Positions 39,101 to 51,700 of a stretch of 64,000 nucleotides of DNA are shown here, piece after piece. The notes below the pieces were generated by a model. It did no database searches. It was not told the origin of the DNA and saw nothing but the letters and a program-made list of their open reading frames with translations. Positions within the stretch are counted from its first letter, which is position 1; every line of letters begins with the position of its first letter. Position numbers and translations under genes: made by a program. This DNA comes from Struthio camelus (Eukaryota; Chordata; Aves; Struthioniformes; Struthionidae), in the NCBI RefSeq assembly GCF_040807025.1, contig NC_090942.1:77295987-77359986 (forward strand), written 5' to 3'.

Positions 39101-41585
39101 GGCTGAGGCATGGACGGAGCAGGCTGTGGTTGTTTGGCATGCCGTGCAGGAGCAGGCAGTGTTCATGTCCTCTGGGACCCTCACTGATTTCCCTCATCCA
39201 AATGTCTGGGCTGAAAAAATGCTATTACAGTGAGAGGGTGGTGGTCTGGTATCTCTGCTCCCTTTGGTGCTTAGCCGGAGCTGTTTACTTTCCCCCCTGT
39301 ACTAAAAGCATCTCTGACAGGCTTTTGTTATGTGGAACTAGGGGCAAGGTACATTGAGTTCCTTTTTTAGGAACAAGACAAAAAATTCATCCTCCTCAAA
39401 ATGCTGCCGCACAGAAAATACAACGCACTCTGTACTGGAGTTGACGAGTGCTTTGTGTCATGTACCTTCTGGGGACCTCTGTGTGCTGCAAGGGAGGCGT
39501 GCCTTCCTGGCACAGCTGGAAGGCCAAAATAGCCATCCTTGGTGACTTCTCTCAAGATGCAAGTTCAAACTGCTGTTCTCCAGGGTCGTGAGGTTCCCCT
39601 CTTACTCAAGGGGCAGACCACTGGGCTGTTAAGGGATAGATATGTAGATTGAAAATCTAGAAATCTTTTGGGAGGACTGTGCGTTACAGACAATTTCAGC
39701 AAGTTACTGGCTTGCATACAAAAGGAGGGGTAGAAGAATATGGTGGAGCATCCGAAGTGCACCTAATGTGTGAGGTTCCTCTCTACTGCTGTACAAGCAG
39801 TGGGGGAGAAGGTCTACTTCAAAGAGGTGTATTGAGCAGCTAATCTCAGGAAAGGCATAGGAGAGCTAGATGCCTCCTGATGCGTTTGAATTCTAGGTTT
39901 TTTTATAGTATACTCTTTCCTGCTGTCAAAACAGGGTTAAACAAAGGGACAATTTATTATACTCTTAATTTAAATCTCTGTGGGAAATTAGTTTTGGTTC
40001 TGAGCAGAGACCTGAAAAGGCTTGTCAGTTGAATTTTGGAGCCCTCCAGTATTTCTTTTTCACTTAACTGAGGTTCGTTCAACCTGTCAATGCACTTTTA
40101 GTTTGTTGTATTTTCAAAGCAAACATCAGGGAAAGTTCAGAAAAGCATGTTTGTGTTTCTTGGCTAAGCTTAGATTGGCTCTGAGACCCTACTTTCCTTA
40201 TTTCAGTACAGGAGAGTCTCATGTCTTAGGCTGGCGTTTTTTTCTATGTTTGGTTTCTTTCCTTCAAAAAGAGCATATAATTTCTTACTTTGGTCTGCAC
40301 CTTCCTTAGAGGTGAAACCTGTAATTAACAGATCTTAACTGAAAGTATCCTCTAGAAGATTTCATAACTCATCCTGCCTAGCGCTGGGCAGAGCCATGGG
40401 CATCTCTGACAGTGCTGGTACAGAAATGCATTTTTCAGGGTATCCTCAAGTCGTGCAATACCCTCATGGATTTGGATGTTGTAATGGAGCACATGTCTCT
40501 TCCCACCGTCTTGTGCTTGGGAGGGCTGGAGCCCGTTTCAGTGGAGGCTGGTAACACCAGCTGCAGAAGGACGTGTCTGCACAGCAGTGGGTAGCACTGC
40601 GTCCAGGACAGTTGTGATGTGGGCCCATGCTGCTGTTCCTGACAGCAGTGAAAGCGTCTGTCTGCTGTCTAGGGCCAAGGCTGCCACCCCAGCAGGTGGT
40701 GGCACCCTATGCTCTGCAGGCTTTGGTGACACTCCTCCTCCAGCTTCCAGGTCCTCAGGAGGGATTAATCCTTTCTCCTTTCCCAGCCTTCATGCAAATT
40801 AATGAAATAGCACAGATGGCACAGTTCTGTAGATGGATGGATATTACTAAAAAGAACGGTGATAAACAAGTTGTCAGTGCAAACGCTTCTGCAGCAACGT
40901 CTTACTTGATGTCCCTCTGTAGTCTAGCTGGCTTTGCTAGAGAGGGTCCTTTCAGTGAACAGCCGTGAGACACAAAATGCAACCTGGAGATAAGAGTGCT
41001 GTAATTTGTTTTCAGGGTGGTGCTAGTAAACTTCCCGTAGCTTGGTCACAGAGATAATTCTGCAGGTTCTGGCTCCATTGTTGTGACTGGGACTAAGGTG
41101 AATTAAAAAAAAATATTTTGGTAGAACAGGCTTTCCTCTCTGCTTTATCCAAAGGAAAAAATCTGCTACCAGCCTGATATGTTGTTCTCATTACTGAGAG
41201 AGTTTCTGAATGGGATCTCGATCTGCAGTTATTTGTGTGTCCTTATCTATGTGACACAATATTTTCCAGGTCGGTATCTTTGGTTTCAGAATTGCTTGTC
41301 ACAATGTCCAATCTTAAATCCACATACACAGAAGCTTTTGATTATAAAGATGTCAATATGATGAAAGGGATTTTTCTCAGGGTTATTTGGGACGTCATGA
41401 TGGAATTGGTCACTGAAGGCCAGCATTTTGCTTGTCTTATAAAACTAACTATTGAGCTGCTGTTAGAAAGAAGGGTTAAGTGCCGAATTGTTCAATTAGT
41501 CATCTGTCAGGGGGTTGTAATGCACAGGTTAGATAGAGACCTGAGGAGGAACCTGATGACCTGCCATACCCACCGGGGATGAGAT

Positions 41586-42720
41586 TTCACAGAATCACAG
41601 AACGGTTGAGGTTGGAAGGGACCTCTGAAGATCATCTAGTCCAACCCTGCTTCTCCAATAAGGTCCTCTAGAGCACACTGCACAGGATCACGTGAATATC
41701 TCCAGGGAAGGAGACTCCACAGCCTCTCTGGGCAACCTGGTCCAGTGCTCAGTCACCTGCACAGGAAAGAGGCTTTTCCTCCTGTTCAGACGGAACTTCC
41801 TGTGTTTCAGTTTGTGTCCATTGCCTCTTGTCCTGTCGCTGGGCACTAGTGAGAAGAGTCTGGCCCCATCCCCTTGACACCCTCCCTTCAGGTACTTGTA
41901 CACATTGATGAGATCGCCTCTCAGTCTTCTCTTCTGCAGGCTAAACAGGCCCAGCTCTCTCAGCCTTTCCTCATAGGCGAGATGCTCCAGTCCCCTCATC
42001 ATCTTTGTAGCCCTCCGCTGGTCTCTCTCCAGTAGTGCCACGTCCCTCTTGTCGTGGGGAGCCCAGGACTGGACACAGCCTCCCCAGGGCTGAGGAGAGG
42101 GGGAGGATCACCTCCCTCCACCTGCTGGCTGTGCTCCTCCTAATGCACCCCAGGAGACCATTGGCCTTCTTGGCTACAAGGGCACATTGCTGGCTCATGC
42201 TTAACTTGCTGTCCACCAGGACCCCCAGGTCCTTTTCTGCAGAGCTGCTTTCCAGCAGGTCAGCCCCCCAGCCCGTACTGGTGCACGGGGTTATTCCTCC
42301 CCATGAGGACGCTGCACTTGCCTTTGTTGAACTTCATGAGGTTCCTCTCTGCCCAACTCTCCAGCCTGTTGAGGTTCTTCTGAATGGCAGCACAGCCTTC
42401 TGGTGCATCAGCCACTTCTCCCAGTTTTGTATCATCAGCAAACTTGCTGAGAGTGCACTCTGTCCCTTTATCCAGGTCATCGATGAATACATTGAACAAG
42501 ACTGGATGCAGAACTGACCCCTGGGGGACACCGCTAGCTACAGGCTTCCAAGTAGACTGTGCCACTGACCACAACCCTCTGAGCTCTGCCATCCAGCCGG
42601 TTCTCAATCCACCTCACCGTCCACTCATCCAGCCCACACTTCCTGAGCTTGCCTGTGAGGATGTGATGGGAGGCAGTGTCAGAAGCCTTGCTGAAGTCCA
42701 GGTTGACAACATCCACTGCT
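41586..42720 (-). mobile_element. CR1 LINE, 5'-truncated copy 1
   Basis: This is a non-LTR retrotransposon of the CR1 group on the minus strand. Its 3' end is marked by two 8-bp units (TTCACAGA and ATCACAGA on plus) at 41586-41601, then the conserved CR1 tail. Similarity to the longer CR1 copy at 61.3 kb runs to 42720 and then stops abruptly, which is the usual 5' truncation of LINE insertions. About 1.1 kb is left, covering the second half of the reverse transcriptase and the C-terminal region of ORF2. It has more changes and small deletions than copy 2, so it is probably older. It lies antisense to the presumed rightward gene. Confidence 0.93.
41688..42716 (-). pseudogene. CR1 ORF2 remnant (RT C-terminal half)
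   Basis: Pieces of the CR1 polyprotein are spread over several minus-strand frames. From the 5' side they are VVNLDFSKASD (reverse transcriptase motif A) near 42700, [17 protein letters not shown] and [10 protein letters not shown] (the catalytic ADD motif) around 42420-42550, [10 protein letters not shown] near 42325, then [17 protein letters not shown] and the tail [14 protein letters not shown] near 41970-42010. Frames change near 42260 and again at about 42070, where 14 bp are missing relative to copy 2. The endonuclease domain is absent because of 5' truncation. It cannot encode a working enzyme. Confidence 0.9.
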
Positions 42721-45700
42721 CCAAATGAACTGTTTGGAGGGAGCAGGGGATGTCGTTGAGCCCTGAGTGATGATTGCCCATATTGATTCAGTGATCAAAG
42801 ACTTTCCATAATAAAAGAAATTCTGCATATTCCCAAACTTAATAGCCCCACCCTCTTTCCCTCCATGTACTGCCTGTCTTCAGGCTTTACAAAATACATT
42901 CCAAGTGAGGTTGGAAGCTGGACCCCTGTTTTGCCCTGCTCATAGCAATGTTGCAAGGGTGGACTCCCGCAATGGCTCAAGAGAGGCCCTTAGAGATCAC
43001 AGGGTACAGGGTGATGGTAGTGGCAGCTAGAGACATTTTTCCTTTTTGATATGGTAGGTAGGCTATCTGTCTGTTGTCTCCTTGTTATATAGTGGTGTTT
43101 ATTTACCTTCTTATTTCTTATTTGGTAGAAGTACCTTTGTGCTGCTGTTTCCAGCTGAAATCCATTGCAGTGTTCTTCAACTTGTTGCTCTCAGACCTTG
43201 TGATTCTTAAAACTCCCCCTTCCTTTTCTGCTGCTTTAAGGAATTTTACAATAAGTCATTAGCTGTCTAGTTATGACAGCAGGAAAAAAAAAAAGCTTTA
43301 ATGTCTCCATAGCTACATAAAAAGTACTTGCAAAATGCCAGTGGAAGAGAGAGTGCCCTACAATTATACCATACATTCCTTGCATGAGGACTGGAATTTG
43401 TTTGCATTAGTTCAGTAATTGTTGCAAACTTGTCTAGTGAGAAATGTTTGGTTGGTGCAATAAATTTTTGTTTCTGTAACCCTGTGAAGCTGAAAAAAGC
43501 TATTGTTTTAAATGGGGAACTAACTGACCTGAACTCGTGGTGGATGAACTGATTCTAAATTTACCAGCTTAATCTAGCTTATTTTATCTCATATTTTATG
43601 TTACATTTGCAAAGAGAGAGCTTGTGCAAATTAGCTGGGGTGAAACTACAAACTGATTGAATTGTTCCTGTTTGAACAGTTCCCAGCGTGTGAGCCATTG
43701 CTGGTTGATTTGTACATAATCTGTAGCTTGAGTTAGACTGTCAGAGCTGCTGTGAGGGAGGTGATTAAATAATTTCCAACTGGAAATCTTGCCTTTAGTA
43801 TAAATGATGAGATAGTTTATTCATTAATTAGTGAAAATATCTTGGAGATATGAGCAAAAATTGGGATGAGGGTATCCTTGAACTTCTTACAGTAAATGTT
43901 TGGACCTGTTTTGTTTCTGGAAGGAAAAGCTGTTGGACGTGCTGTCCTGCACTGTCCTGAAAAGTCACTTTGCTCTAAGTGAAATACAGTACTGGTATGA
44001 AAACGCAGTTGTCAAAACATATGTGGGGACGTACTTTGCGTGTATTTGTACCTTATGCTGTTCCATTTGCTTCAGGGCATGGCATAAAAATAACAGGCTG
44101 CAGAGTTAAGCCTGCTACATTTATGCAAGACTGTCTTACTGTCAGACATCTGTAAATGCAAAAACCGTTGAAACGATAATGTTTCTGTAGGGACTTGCGT
44201 TGATATACCGATTTACTGCAGCTACCCCCTTTGGAGGGGAGGGACTGGATGGGTAGGGAAACTACAACACATGGGACAATAGTTTAGTATCAGCTATCCA
44301 GTCAGTTAGGATAGTGTATGCAGCTGGACTGCTGATGCTGAACTGGAATTTGGCTGTGATATTGCAGTTAATTCCTGTTCTTACAAAATGTGCTTTATCA
44401 TCTTTCTGTGACTGCCTGGCCTGGCTTTACTGTTGCATGTGCTGAGGAACAACATTTCCGTTTCTTAGATTTGGCTCTGTTAATGATCCCTCACAGAATG
44501 TGTGTTTAGGACCAAAATGGAGTGACTGTAGGAGTTAGTTTTTGTGTTAAAAAGAAGAAAGGTATCCAGCATGTCCTGATGCCCTGCCACCTTTCCTCTG
44601 AGCCTTGTTGCGTTTGCTGTCCCTTTTGCCCAAAGACATTGGGACCGTTTTTGGACAAGATGTTACTCGCCATAAATGTAAAGCATATAACCTAGTTCTC
44701 CAGTTTTTAACAGCAGGGTGAGATATAACGGCGCAGTGGATAAAATACCTATAAAGACCATGAAAGTCCTGCTTTTGGTTCTAGTGGACCTGAACATCAC
44801 TTTGTCTAAGTTGCCGTTCTTTCTTGAAAGAGAGAATTAACACAGAATTGCTGTAAGAAAACAGAGGTGGAGACCAAGTGATGGCCCCCGTGATGACACC
44901 TTCGCTGTTGTCTTCTTTGTAGGGATTAGCTGATCTCCTGAGAGTGATAAGACATGGTAGGGTCTCAGAGGGTAGGAGTGGGGACTTGGCAGAGCAGGTC
45001 GGGTAGGGGCTGGCTAACTGGCTTATGAGAGCTCCTTCAGAGCCAGAGGTGGCAGAACAGGCCGCCCCAAGGGTTCAGGGAGTTAGAAGTCAGAAGGTCG
45101 ATGATATAACAGCACAATCCAACATACTGTCTTGTAGTATTTTGTATGTGTGACTTGTGGGAAGAAGAGTCCTGCCATGCCTTATAGTTTTCTGAAAGGA
45201 TGTGAGAACTACTATACCTTTATAAAACTTGACATCATAAGGGGACTGAGATGGAAGCTCATGTGTGTCCACACAGACATGAGGTCTGCTGGAAGTCATG
45301 CTCCATAACTGCAGTTGTGCCTCGTTAGGTGACCTGTTGCCTGCTGAGTGATCCATCCTGAGAGCGTACACCTCTGCCTTGTGTACCACGGCATGCAGTC
45401 TCCTGTGGGGGCACAAGGAAAACAAGAGAACTGTAATTGAAACAGTGTCCTTTCTTTAATCCTTCTTGTCTAACTTGCACTGTAAAACTTTGAGGCAGAG
45501 ACTTTGTCTTCCATATCTGAAGCCCGGTGCTTGGATCGCACTGATGTTTATACAGAAACACTCAGGCAGCCAGAGGTTCTCCAAATTCTGATAGAAGCCA
45601 TACATGAAATGAATCCAAACCGGGTTACAAGTGCCATGATGAATAGGAGATTGTAGCACAGATTCAACATGTTGCATAGCTTAAAGGCTATGAAAAATGA

Positions 45701-48700
45701 AACACAAATCCTTCTCTAAAATTTGGCGGTGTCTATATTGGTCTTGACAAAGTTTTGAGACAAGCCAGTACTCAGAGTTCTCTGTGTAGGCGTTTGTAAG
45801 AGAGGAGGTTCTTTGAACTGATTTATGGGAGAGGACTATGGATATAGGGAGGCAGAGCAGTGCTGAAGATTAAGCAGAGTAGCTAAACAAAACGTGGGCC
45901 TGCTCAGCATGCATTTGTGGTTATGGACTTGCACGCTCTTCCCTGCAAATGAGGGAGAGGTCAGTTTTTGTTCCCGGCTAATATGGGCCAAATTGCAGCT
46001 GATCAGCCTACGTGACAGGATTTTGCATGTCCTTCTGGTATGTATACTTTCTCCTCGTGCTCGACAATAAGAGTATGTGGTAGGAATACGGAAACCAGGG
46101 GGAAAAAGTGTGATTGGGTCAGACTTGGAGCAGGCGGGAGACAGCCAGGTTCTGGTTACAGAACCTCCTGTGATGATCAGGGAAAACTGAAGGTTGGTTG
46201 GTGGCCGAACAGCCAACGGAGAACTTGACCATATCAACAAAGGCAGGAAAACTTGCCTTGGGGAAAGCTGGTTGTAGGGCAGATCCCTTTTCCCCAGCGC
46301 TGGGGAGCGGGTGAGGGTGTGCTGGACTCCCCAGAAACGATGGGGTTCAGACAGCCTCAGAGACCATTATTATTTTCCCTGCGTCGAGGCCAAGCCAGCC
46401 CATTGGGTGTGCAGGCCTTTGCTTGTCGCTTTTGGAGTGGGCAAATTTCTCTGGAAGTTTTTAGGTCCCGTGAAGAACTGAAAGCATATAAACAAGACGT
46501 GTATACTCTCAAAGGTATGTTGGGAGCAAAGAGCAGTAGGAGCAAGAGATGGACCAGTGCAGTTTTATAGCCTGGTTTACTCTGGGCTTAAACAGTCAGA
46601 TAGCGTGTTGTTCTGGAGGATTTACAGCACCATCTGCTACTAGCAGGAGCAGCCCTGAGGCCCGGGAGGCAAAAGGGATGGCTGCCATGCAAGACTCTCA
46701 AACTGCAGGTCAGCATGGGAACACAGAAGTTTTCTGCATAAAAGCAGTGCTTTACAGTCACGTCCTCATGTAAGGAAATTGTTTTGATTGGGTGGATGTA
46801 AACAAATTTGCAGCCTCTCTGCAGATTGGTGATGGCTGAGGAAAAGCAGTTTCTGAGTGAAACGCTGATTCTTAGCTGTGATCGTGTGTGATAATGATGC
46901 TTGTATTTGAGGGAAAGAACAATTTTTGTATTGTATTGCTTGAATCATGCATGGTTTTTTTTTTTTTTTCCTCTCTCCAAGCAGACAACTTAGGAATAAA
47001 GGACCAAGGAAATGCTTCTGATGGGGAGGAAGGAACTTCCTAGTTCTCCACCCTGTGTACTTGTGGGTCTCTCCTCCCCTTTGCTATATGTTTAGCATAT
47101 GAGCATATTAACTACCTATGTTTAGATTTCCAGAGAAGAGGCTTCCTCTCAAGACTTCCTATTGCGATTCACATCTGTGATACTGAATGCAAATACTGCC
47201 TGTCAGGCTGTACTATATGCGATGATTCATGTTGTCCAGCTGAGTATGTACGGAGGAGGAGAGCTGTTATTTTGGCATCCGGCAACGTACAGAAATAATC
47301 CATGAACTTGGGAGCAAAAGTAGTTGTCCCAAAAATCTTATTTGATGCATCTTTTTCTTTTTTTCCCTTAAGGAATATTTGTTCAGAATATACTCTTTGT
47401 TTGAGTTTTTACAGAAAAGCTGGTCGTACTCATGACTCAGATGCTACTGTGGGTGGCTGGACGATGCCAGAGCCTGAGGTCTGTTCGTAATTCCACCACT
47501 CTTTTCCTCCAAGGCCTGGATATGTTGCCTCACTCACTTTCTCTGCTTTCCTGTTGTCTGGTCTTTTGTCCGTCTTTCCTCTTTTGGCTCCCATGCTCCT
47601 CAAGCACTGTGCATCTGACTGTGCAGCGTCCAGAGACCTCGCAGTGCACCAGGGCAAACTGTGCAGAGAGCGGGAGTGATGTTCTGCAGGGAGGCACTGG
47701 GGAGCACTGGGGAGCCGAGCGGCGTGCAGAGAACGGAGAGCTGGGGCCGTCACAGCAGAAATTGTCACAGCAAGGTTGGTAGGTCAGGGCTCCGACTGCG
47801 TTGCTCCCAGATGCAGTGCTTTCCTGTGGCTTGGACTGCAGCCCCTGGCTGGTTTTTGTTTTTGTTTTCTGTATGGGCATCTGCTTGAGTGCACGTAGCA
47901 GCCTTTCTTCTTTGGCCTCTTTGTTGTACTGAGTTGTCTCAGTACTCTGACGTAGTCTTAGTTTCTCTGCGCCTTTACCCTCTTGAGCGAGTCCTCTTGA
48001 GGGAAATTGTATGGTAGAGTTTCTTCCAGGACCCCATGCCACTTTTCGGGAGTGGGAACCGGGAGGTTCTCCCCTTTGCAAGACTGGGGCCTCTGGCAGT
48101 TCAGAGCTGGCTTCATTTTAGAAAAAACAGAACAAAGCAGATCAGTATTAACTTGCCTCCACAGAGTTGATCCTGGCTGCAGCTCAGCTGGATTACGTTA
48201 GCTGGTACCGAGACTTCTAGATTTTAAGATTGTGAAGCAACTTAGCCTGTGAACAGAATGAGCAGTTGCCTGGCTGTGCTCGTGTAATTGTTTGCTGTTC
48301 ATTGACTGCGTAGCTGGAATAGTAAATGGTGGTGTTATATTTCTGGACAAGGCTTTGAACAAGATCTTTCCTCAAAACACATTGATAAACCACCTATTAC
48401 GATGCAGAATGCTAGCCTATCCTTTTGCAAATTGAATTGTTGGGGAGCTCTTATGATTATTAAAAGATGCTTTGTGTTAGTTTAATTTTCTTTAAAAGGC
48501 ACAAGCTAGATGACTCAAAGAAGCAATGCAGACACTTAATCCAGGTAGGAACAAAATTTCCTTATATATTCATATGCAATACTTTAAATGTACTTAAAAG
48601 TTTCCACTGGCATCATGTGCAGGGAGGAAGTATAAAAATATATTTTTTAAAAAAGGTCTATTTTTTTAGAAAGCATTTAGACGATGGGGAACTGAATAAT

Positions 48701-51700
48701 GGAAAATAGTCAAAGAATGGCGAACGTGTCAACTTAGTATCTCACCGGGGTGACAGGGGGAGGGGAGGTTCTTTAAGTCTTTTAAATGCGTTTAAAACTG
48801 TTCCAGGAGACTTGTGAGCAGAAAAGATTCAGTGGTATCTTTATGATCATAAGGGTGATTATTTGGCAAAATTCAGGCAAAACGCCTGATTGCTCTTGAC
48901 AAGTATAACTATTGCCTCCTGCTCCTATTCCCTAGAGAGGAGCAACTTCATCCTCTTTCCTCTTGCTAACACCCTTCAGGACTCAGTTAAACTCTTAGCC
49001 ATCTTGCCAGCTTACATTAAGCTTGATACTGGCTCCTGCTAATATAGACGTGATGAAGGGCTAATGTGCCTGGAATACTGAAGAGTGCTCTTGCCACCCT
49101 TCCCTCTGTTGATGGGCCTACGAGAAGAGTTTGGGGTGAGAGGTGGTCTCCAGCTTTATATCTTGGTAGAGTTGACGCCTCTCAAATTAGTCTAGCCCAA
49201 GCGAGCTTGGGCATGCTTTGAAAGAGCGCTCTGGATAGCTGTATCTGCACTTGCAACATACCTAGGGGTTTGAATGCTATTAAAAAAAAACAAACCAAAA
49301 CAACAACAGTTTGGTTGCTTTCTGAATCTGTCCATGGGGCATGAGAGTGCTGTTCCTGTGCTGTCTGTGCACATGGCGGGGGGAAAAACTGGAGGACCTG
49401 GCGATACCTGAGCGTTACCTGCTGACACTAGTGCTTAGGTGTTGCTGAAATGTGCATGATCAGACTTTAGTCCCTGTCCTCTGCCAGCTCAAGTTAAAAG
49501 CACCGTGCTTGAATTAAAGATCTATTGCATGCAGGTCAAGTTAGGGGCAGCAGTTGAGTTAATTTTTCAATGTAGACAAGCTCTCTGCTAATTAGTCTAT
49601 TTATCTAAATCCTGCAGCAGTTTACCATTTTATTCTGTCCTAAATTCTCCCCTTCTGCTGCATGCTGTTCAAACAGTCTGGCTTGTTTCAGAAGTGGCTG
49701 CCTATTAATAATACACCAAGCGATGTTCCTCAGGCTGTGTGTGAATGGTAAAATGCATTGTGTGCGTAGCTTCCCGCATCTTGGCCAAATGTTTCTATAG
49801 AAGAACATGCTAATGCACTGTAGTTTATTGTGAATTGAATTTACTACATAGTAATATCACTGTCGGAGATATCCAGCATTACTGTTTAAAGCTGTGAGCG
49901 AAGATGGGCATGTGTATGTTACCGGTTTAGTGTTAGCTGTATGTTGTGATAGCGCTTTTCGCTCCCTCTTATTGCTGTCCCAGACTCTTGGCTATGAAGC
50001 AATCGTGCATCTGTGCTACCATAGAAAGGTTTGAGCATATGCCCTTTTAGAGGCAGACTATGCTGTAGACCAGCATCTTTTCAGTCCTGTGCCATGAGAA
50101 AGGACTTTCTTGCAGTATCTTTCAGTGGATCTGTATGCCCCAGTGTAGTACGTTTCAGAGTTTAGTGCTCTGCTCACACAGTGTGGGTGTAATAAAGTAT
50201 TCCAACTTGATGACCTTCTTGGATTTTTTTTTTTTCAAACTTAATGTTACAGGTCAGAGGAAGTACAACTGCATTGCTTGGTGCTTCCTAAAGTATTTGA
50301 AAGGAGCTCTTGGGAATGCAGGCTCTCAATGCTCTTTTTCTTTGTTTTCTGTCCTGTCTACGAAAAATCTTGGCCTCTTGTTCGCTTTTTTCTCCTTGTT
50401 ATAAAGACTAGGAAAACAATGGTTTCTTTTTGTGAATTGAGTTTGCTGCAGTATCTTGTAGCACAAATAAATCTCCTTTTGCTTTTTCCTGGCATAAAAA
50501 TACCTTTCATTTGAGGGGAAACCATAAATCTGAAATAAAGAAAATTATGGTTTGACCTTTATTAGATAGGAAAATAGTGATGTAATGAAAAGGCTACTGG
50601 GACGACTAGCGAGACAAATTGTTCTGACTTGAGGCCTTTTATTTGGTCTTTTCCTGGCTCTGCTTTCCCGAAATGTCCTATACTTTGCCAAATTACGGTT
50701 CTTGGCTGTTGTAGCTGTAATACTGGATGGAGCTTTAAGTTTGTTTTTATCTAGATACTCCTCCAGATGATCGGCTCCATCAAGTTTGCGTCTAGTGAAG
50801 CTGACAAGGGGGGTGTAGTACAGCTCCCTGTTTCTGAGTCCATCTCTGAGGAATTTTAACCTGTGTGAGCTGGCAGCAGCCCCCAGGGACTGTTTGCCAG
50901 CCCAACGCGCTCCAGCTTTTCTTCCTCCCCTCTCCGGGCAGGTTTGTACATGAGGAGCTGAGGGGCTGTGGTGCAGGAGCGCAATGAAAGCTGCAGGGTG
51001 GAGGGAGAGAGAGCCTTGACTTCTGATCTACGTCAGAGGTTCTCAGATGGTCACTGAGCACCTCTGTGCTCTTCCAGCATTTCCACCAGCCCTGGAAAGA
51101 CTTTCCCACCCCACCCTGCCCCTTCTTGCCTTCTCAAGGCTAATTACCACTGCCTGGGGGTGTTGGTGGCTCCAGCTACTGATTCAGCAGGTATATGTGT
51201 GTCTGGCTCCTTCTCCCTTGGGGTTCATGACTAGACTACGTCTTCACAACTCTCACCATAAAGGATCTGTGACTGACATGAAAGGATTTAGAAAAGATTG
51301 GGAATTGGTTAGCCCTGCCCAGGCACTTTCTCTTTCTGCTTTCATGATGTGCAAGTATTAACATCAGAACTTGGATCTCCGGGACTAATTCAGCGTTGGC
51401 TCAAGCTAATGGATATTCAGACATTGTTCCATTAAGTCAATGCTATAACTATGTGAAAACGGCCCTTTGAATCAAAACTGGATCCTTTGTGTTTAGATGG
51501 AGAAAATTCTTGGTATTGGCCTGGGTTAGCAGACTCTCCTGTTGATCTTGTTTGACACCCTCTCACTTTCTTGACTTTGCAGCATCGTGGGGTCTTGCCT
51601 TACTTTGCCGCTCCTTGATTTGCATGGTTGCCGAATTGGAAATCCTGGCTCCAGTCTTCCAACTGCTGCCAGTCTGGTAGAATACATTGCTCTAAAACTC

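Larger units (their letters stand above)
30942..41585 (+). other. Probable long first intron, left part
   Basis: No open frame here shows family motifs. I looked for the liprin-beta N-terminus (an MMSDASDML-like start) and found none. GC content falls gradually after about 31.6 kb. The stretch includes one old CR1-like 3' relic near 33.28 kb and an inverted repeat at 36.1 kb. Assignment as intron follows from the donor at 30942 and the absence of exons. Confidence 0.45.

Noticed and set aside
46960..47041. Strong pyrimidine tract and AG followed by an open segment, resembling a splice acceptor and exon
   Set aside because: The segment meets a stop soon after, has no donor and no similarity to liprin-beta; poly-T tracts are common here.
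47530..48081. 183-codon minus-strand open frame
   Set aside because: Longest frame outside CpG islands and CR1, but no motif, no splice context, and overlapping frames on the other strand are also open.
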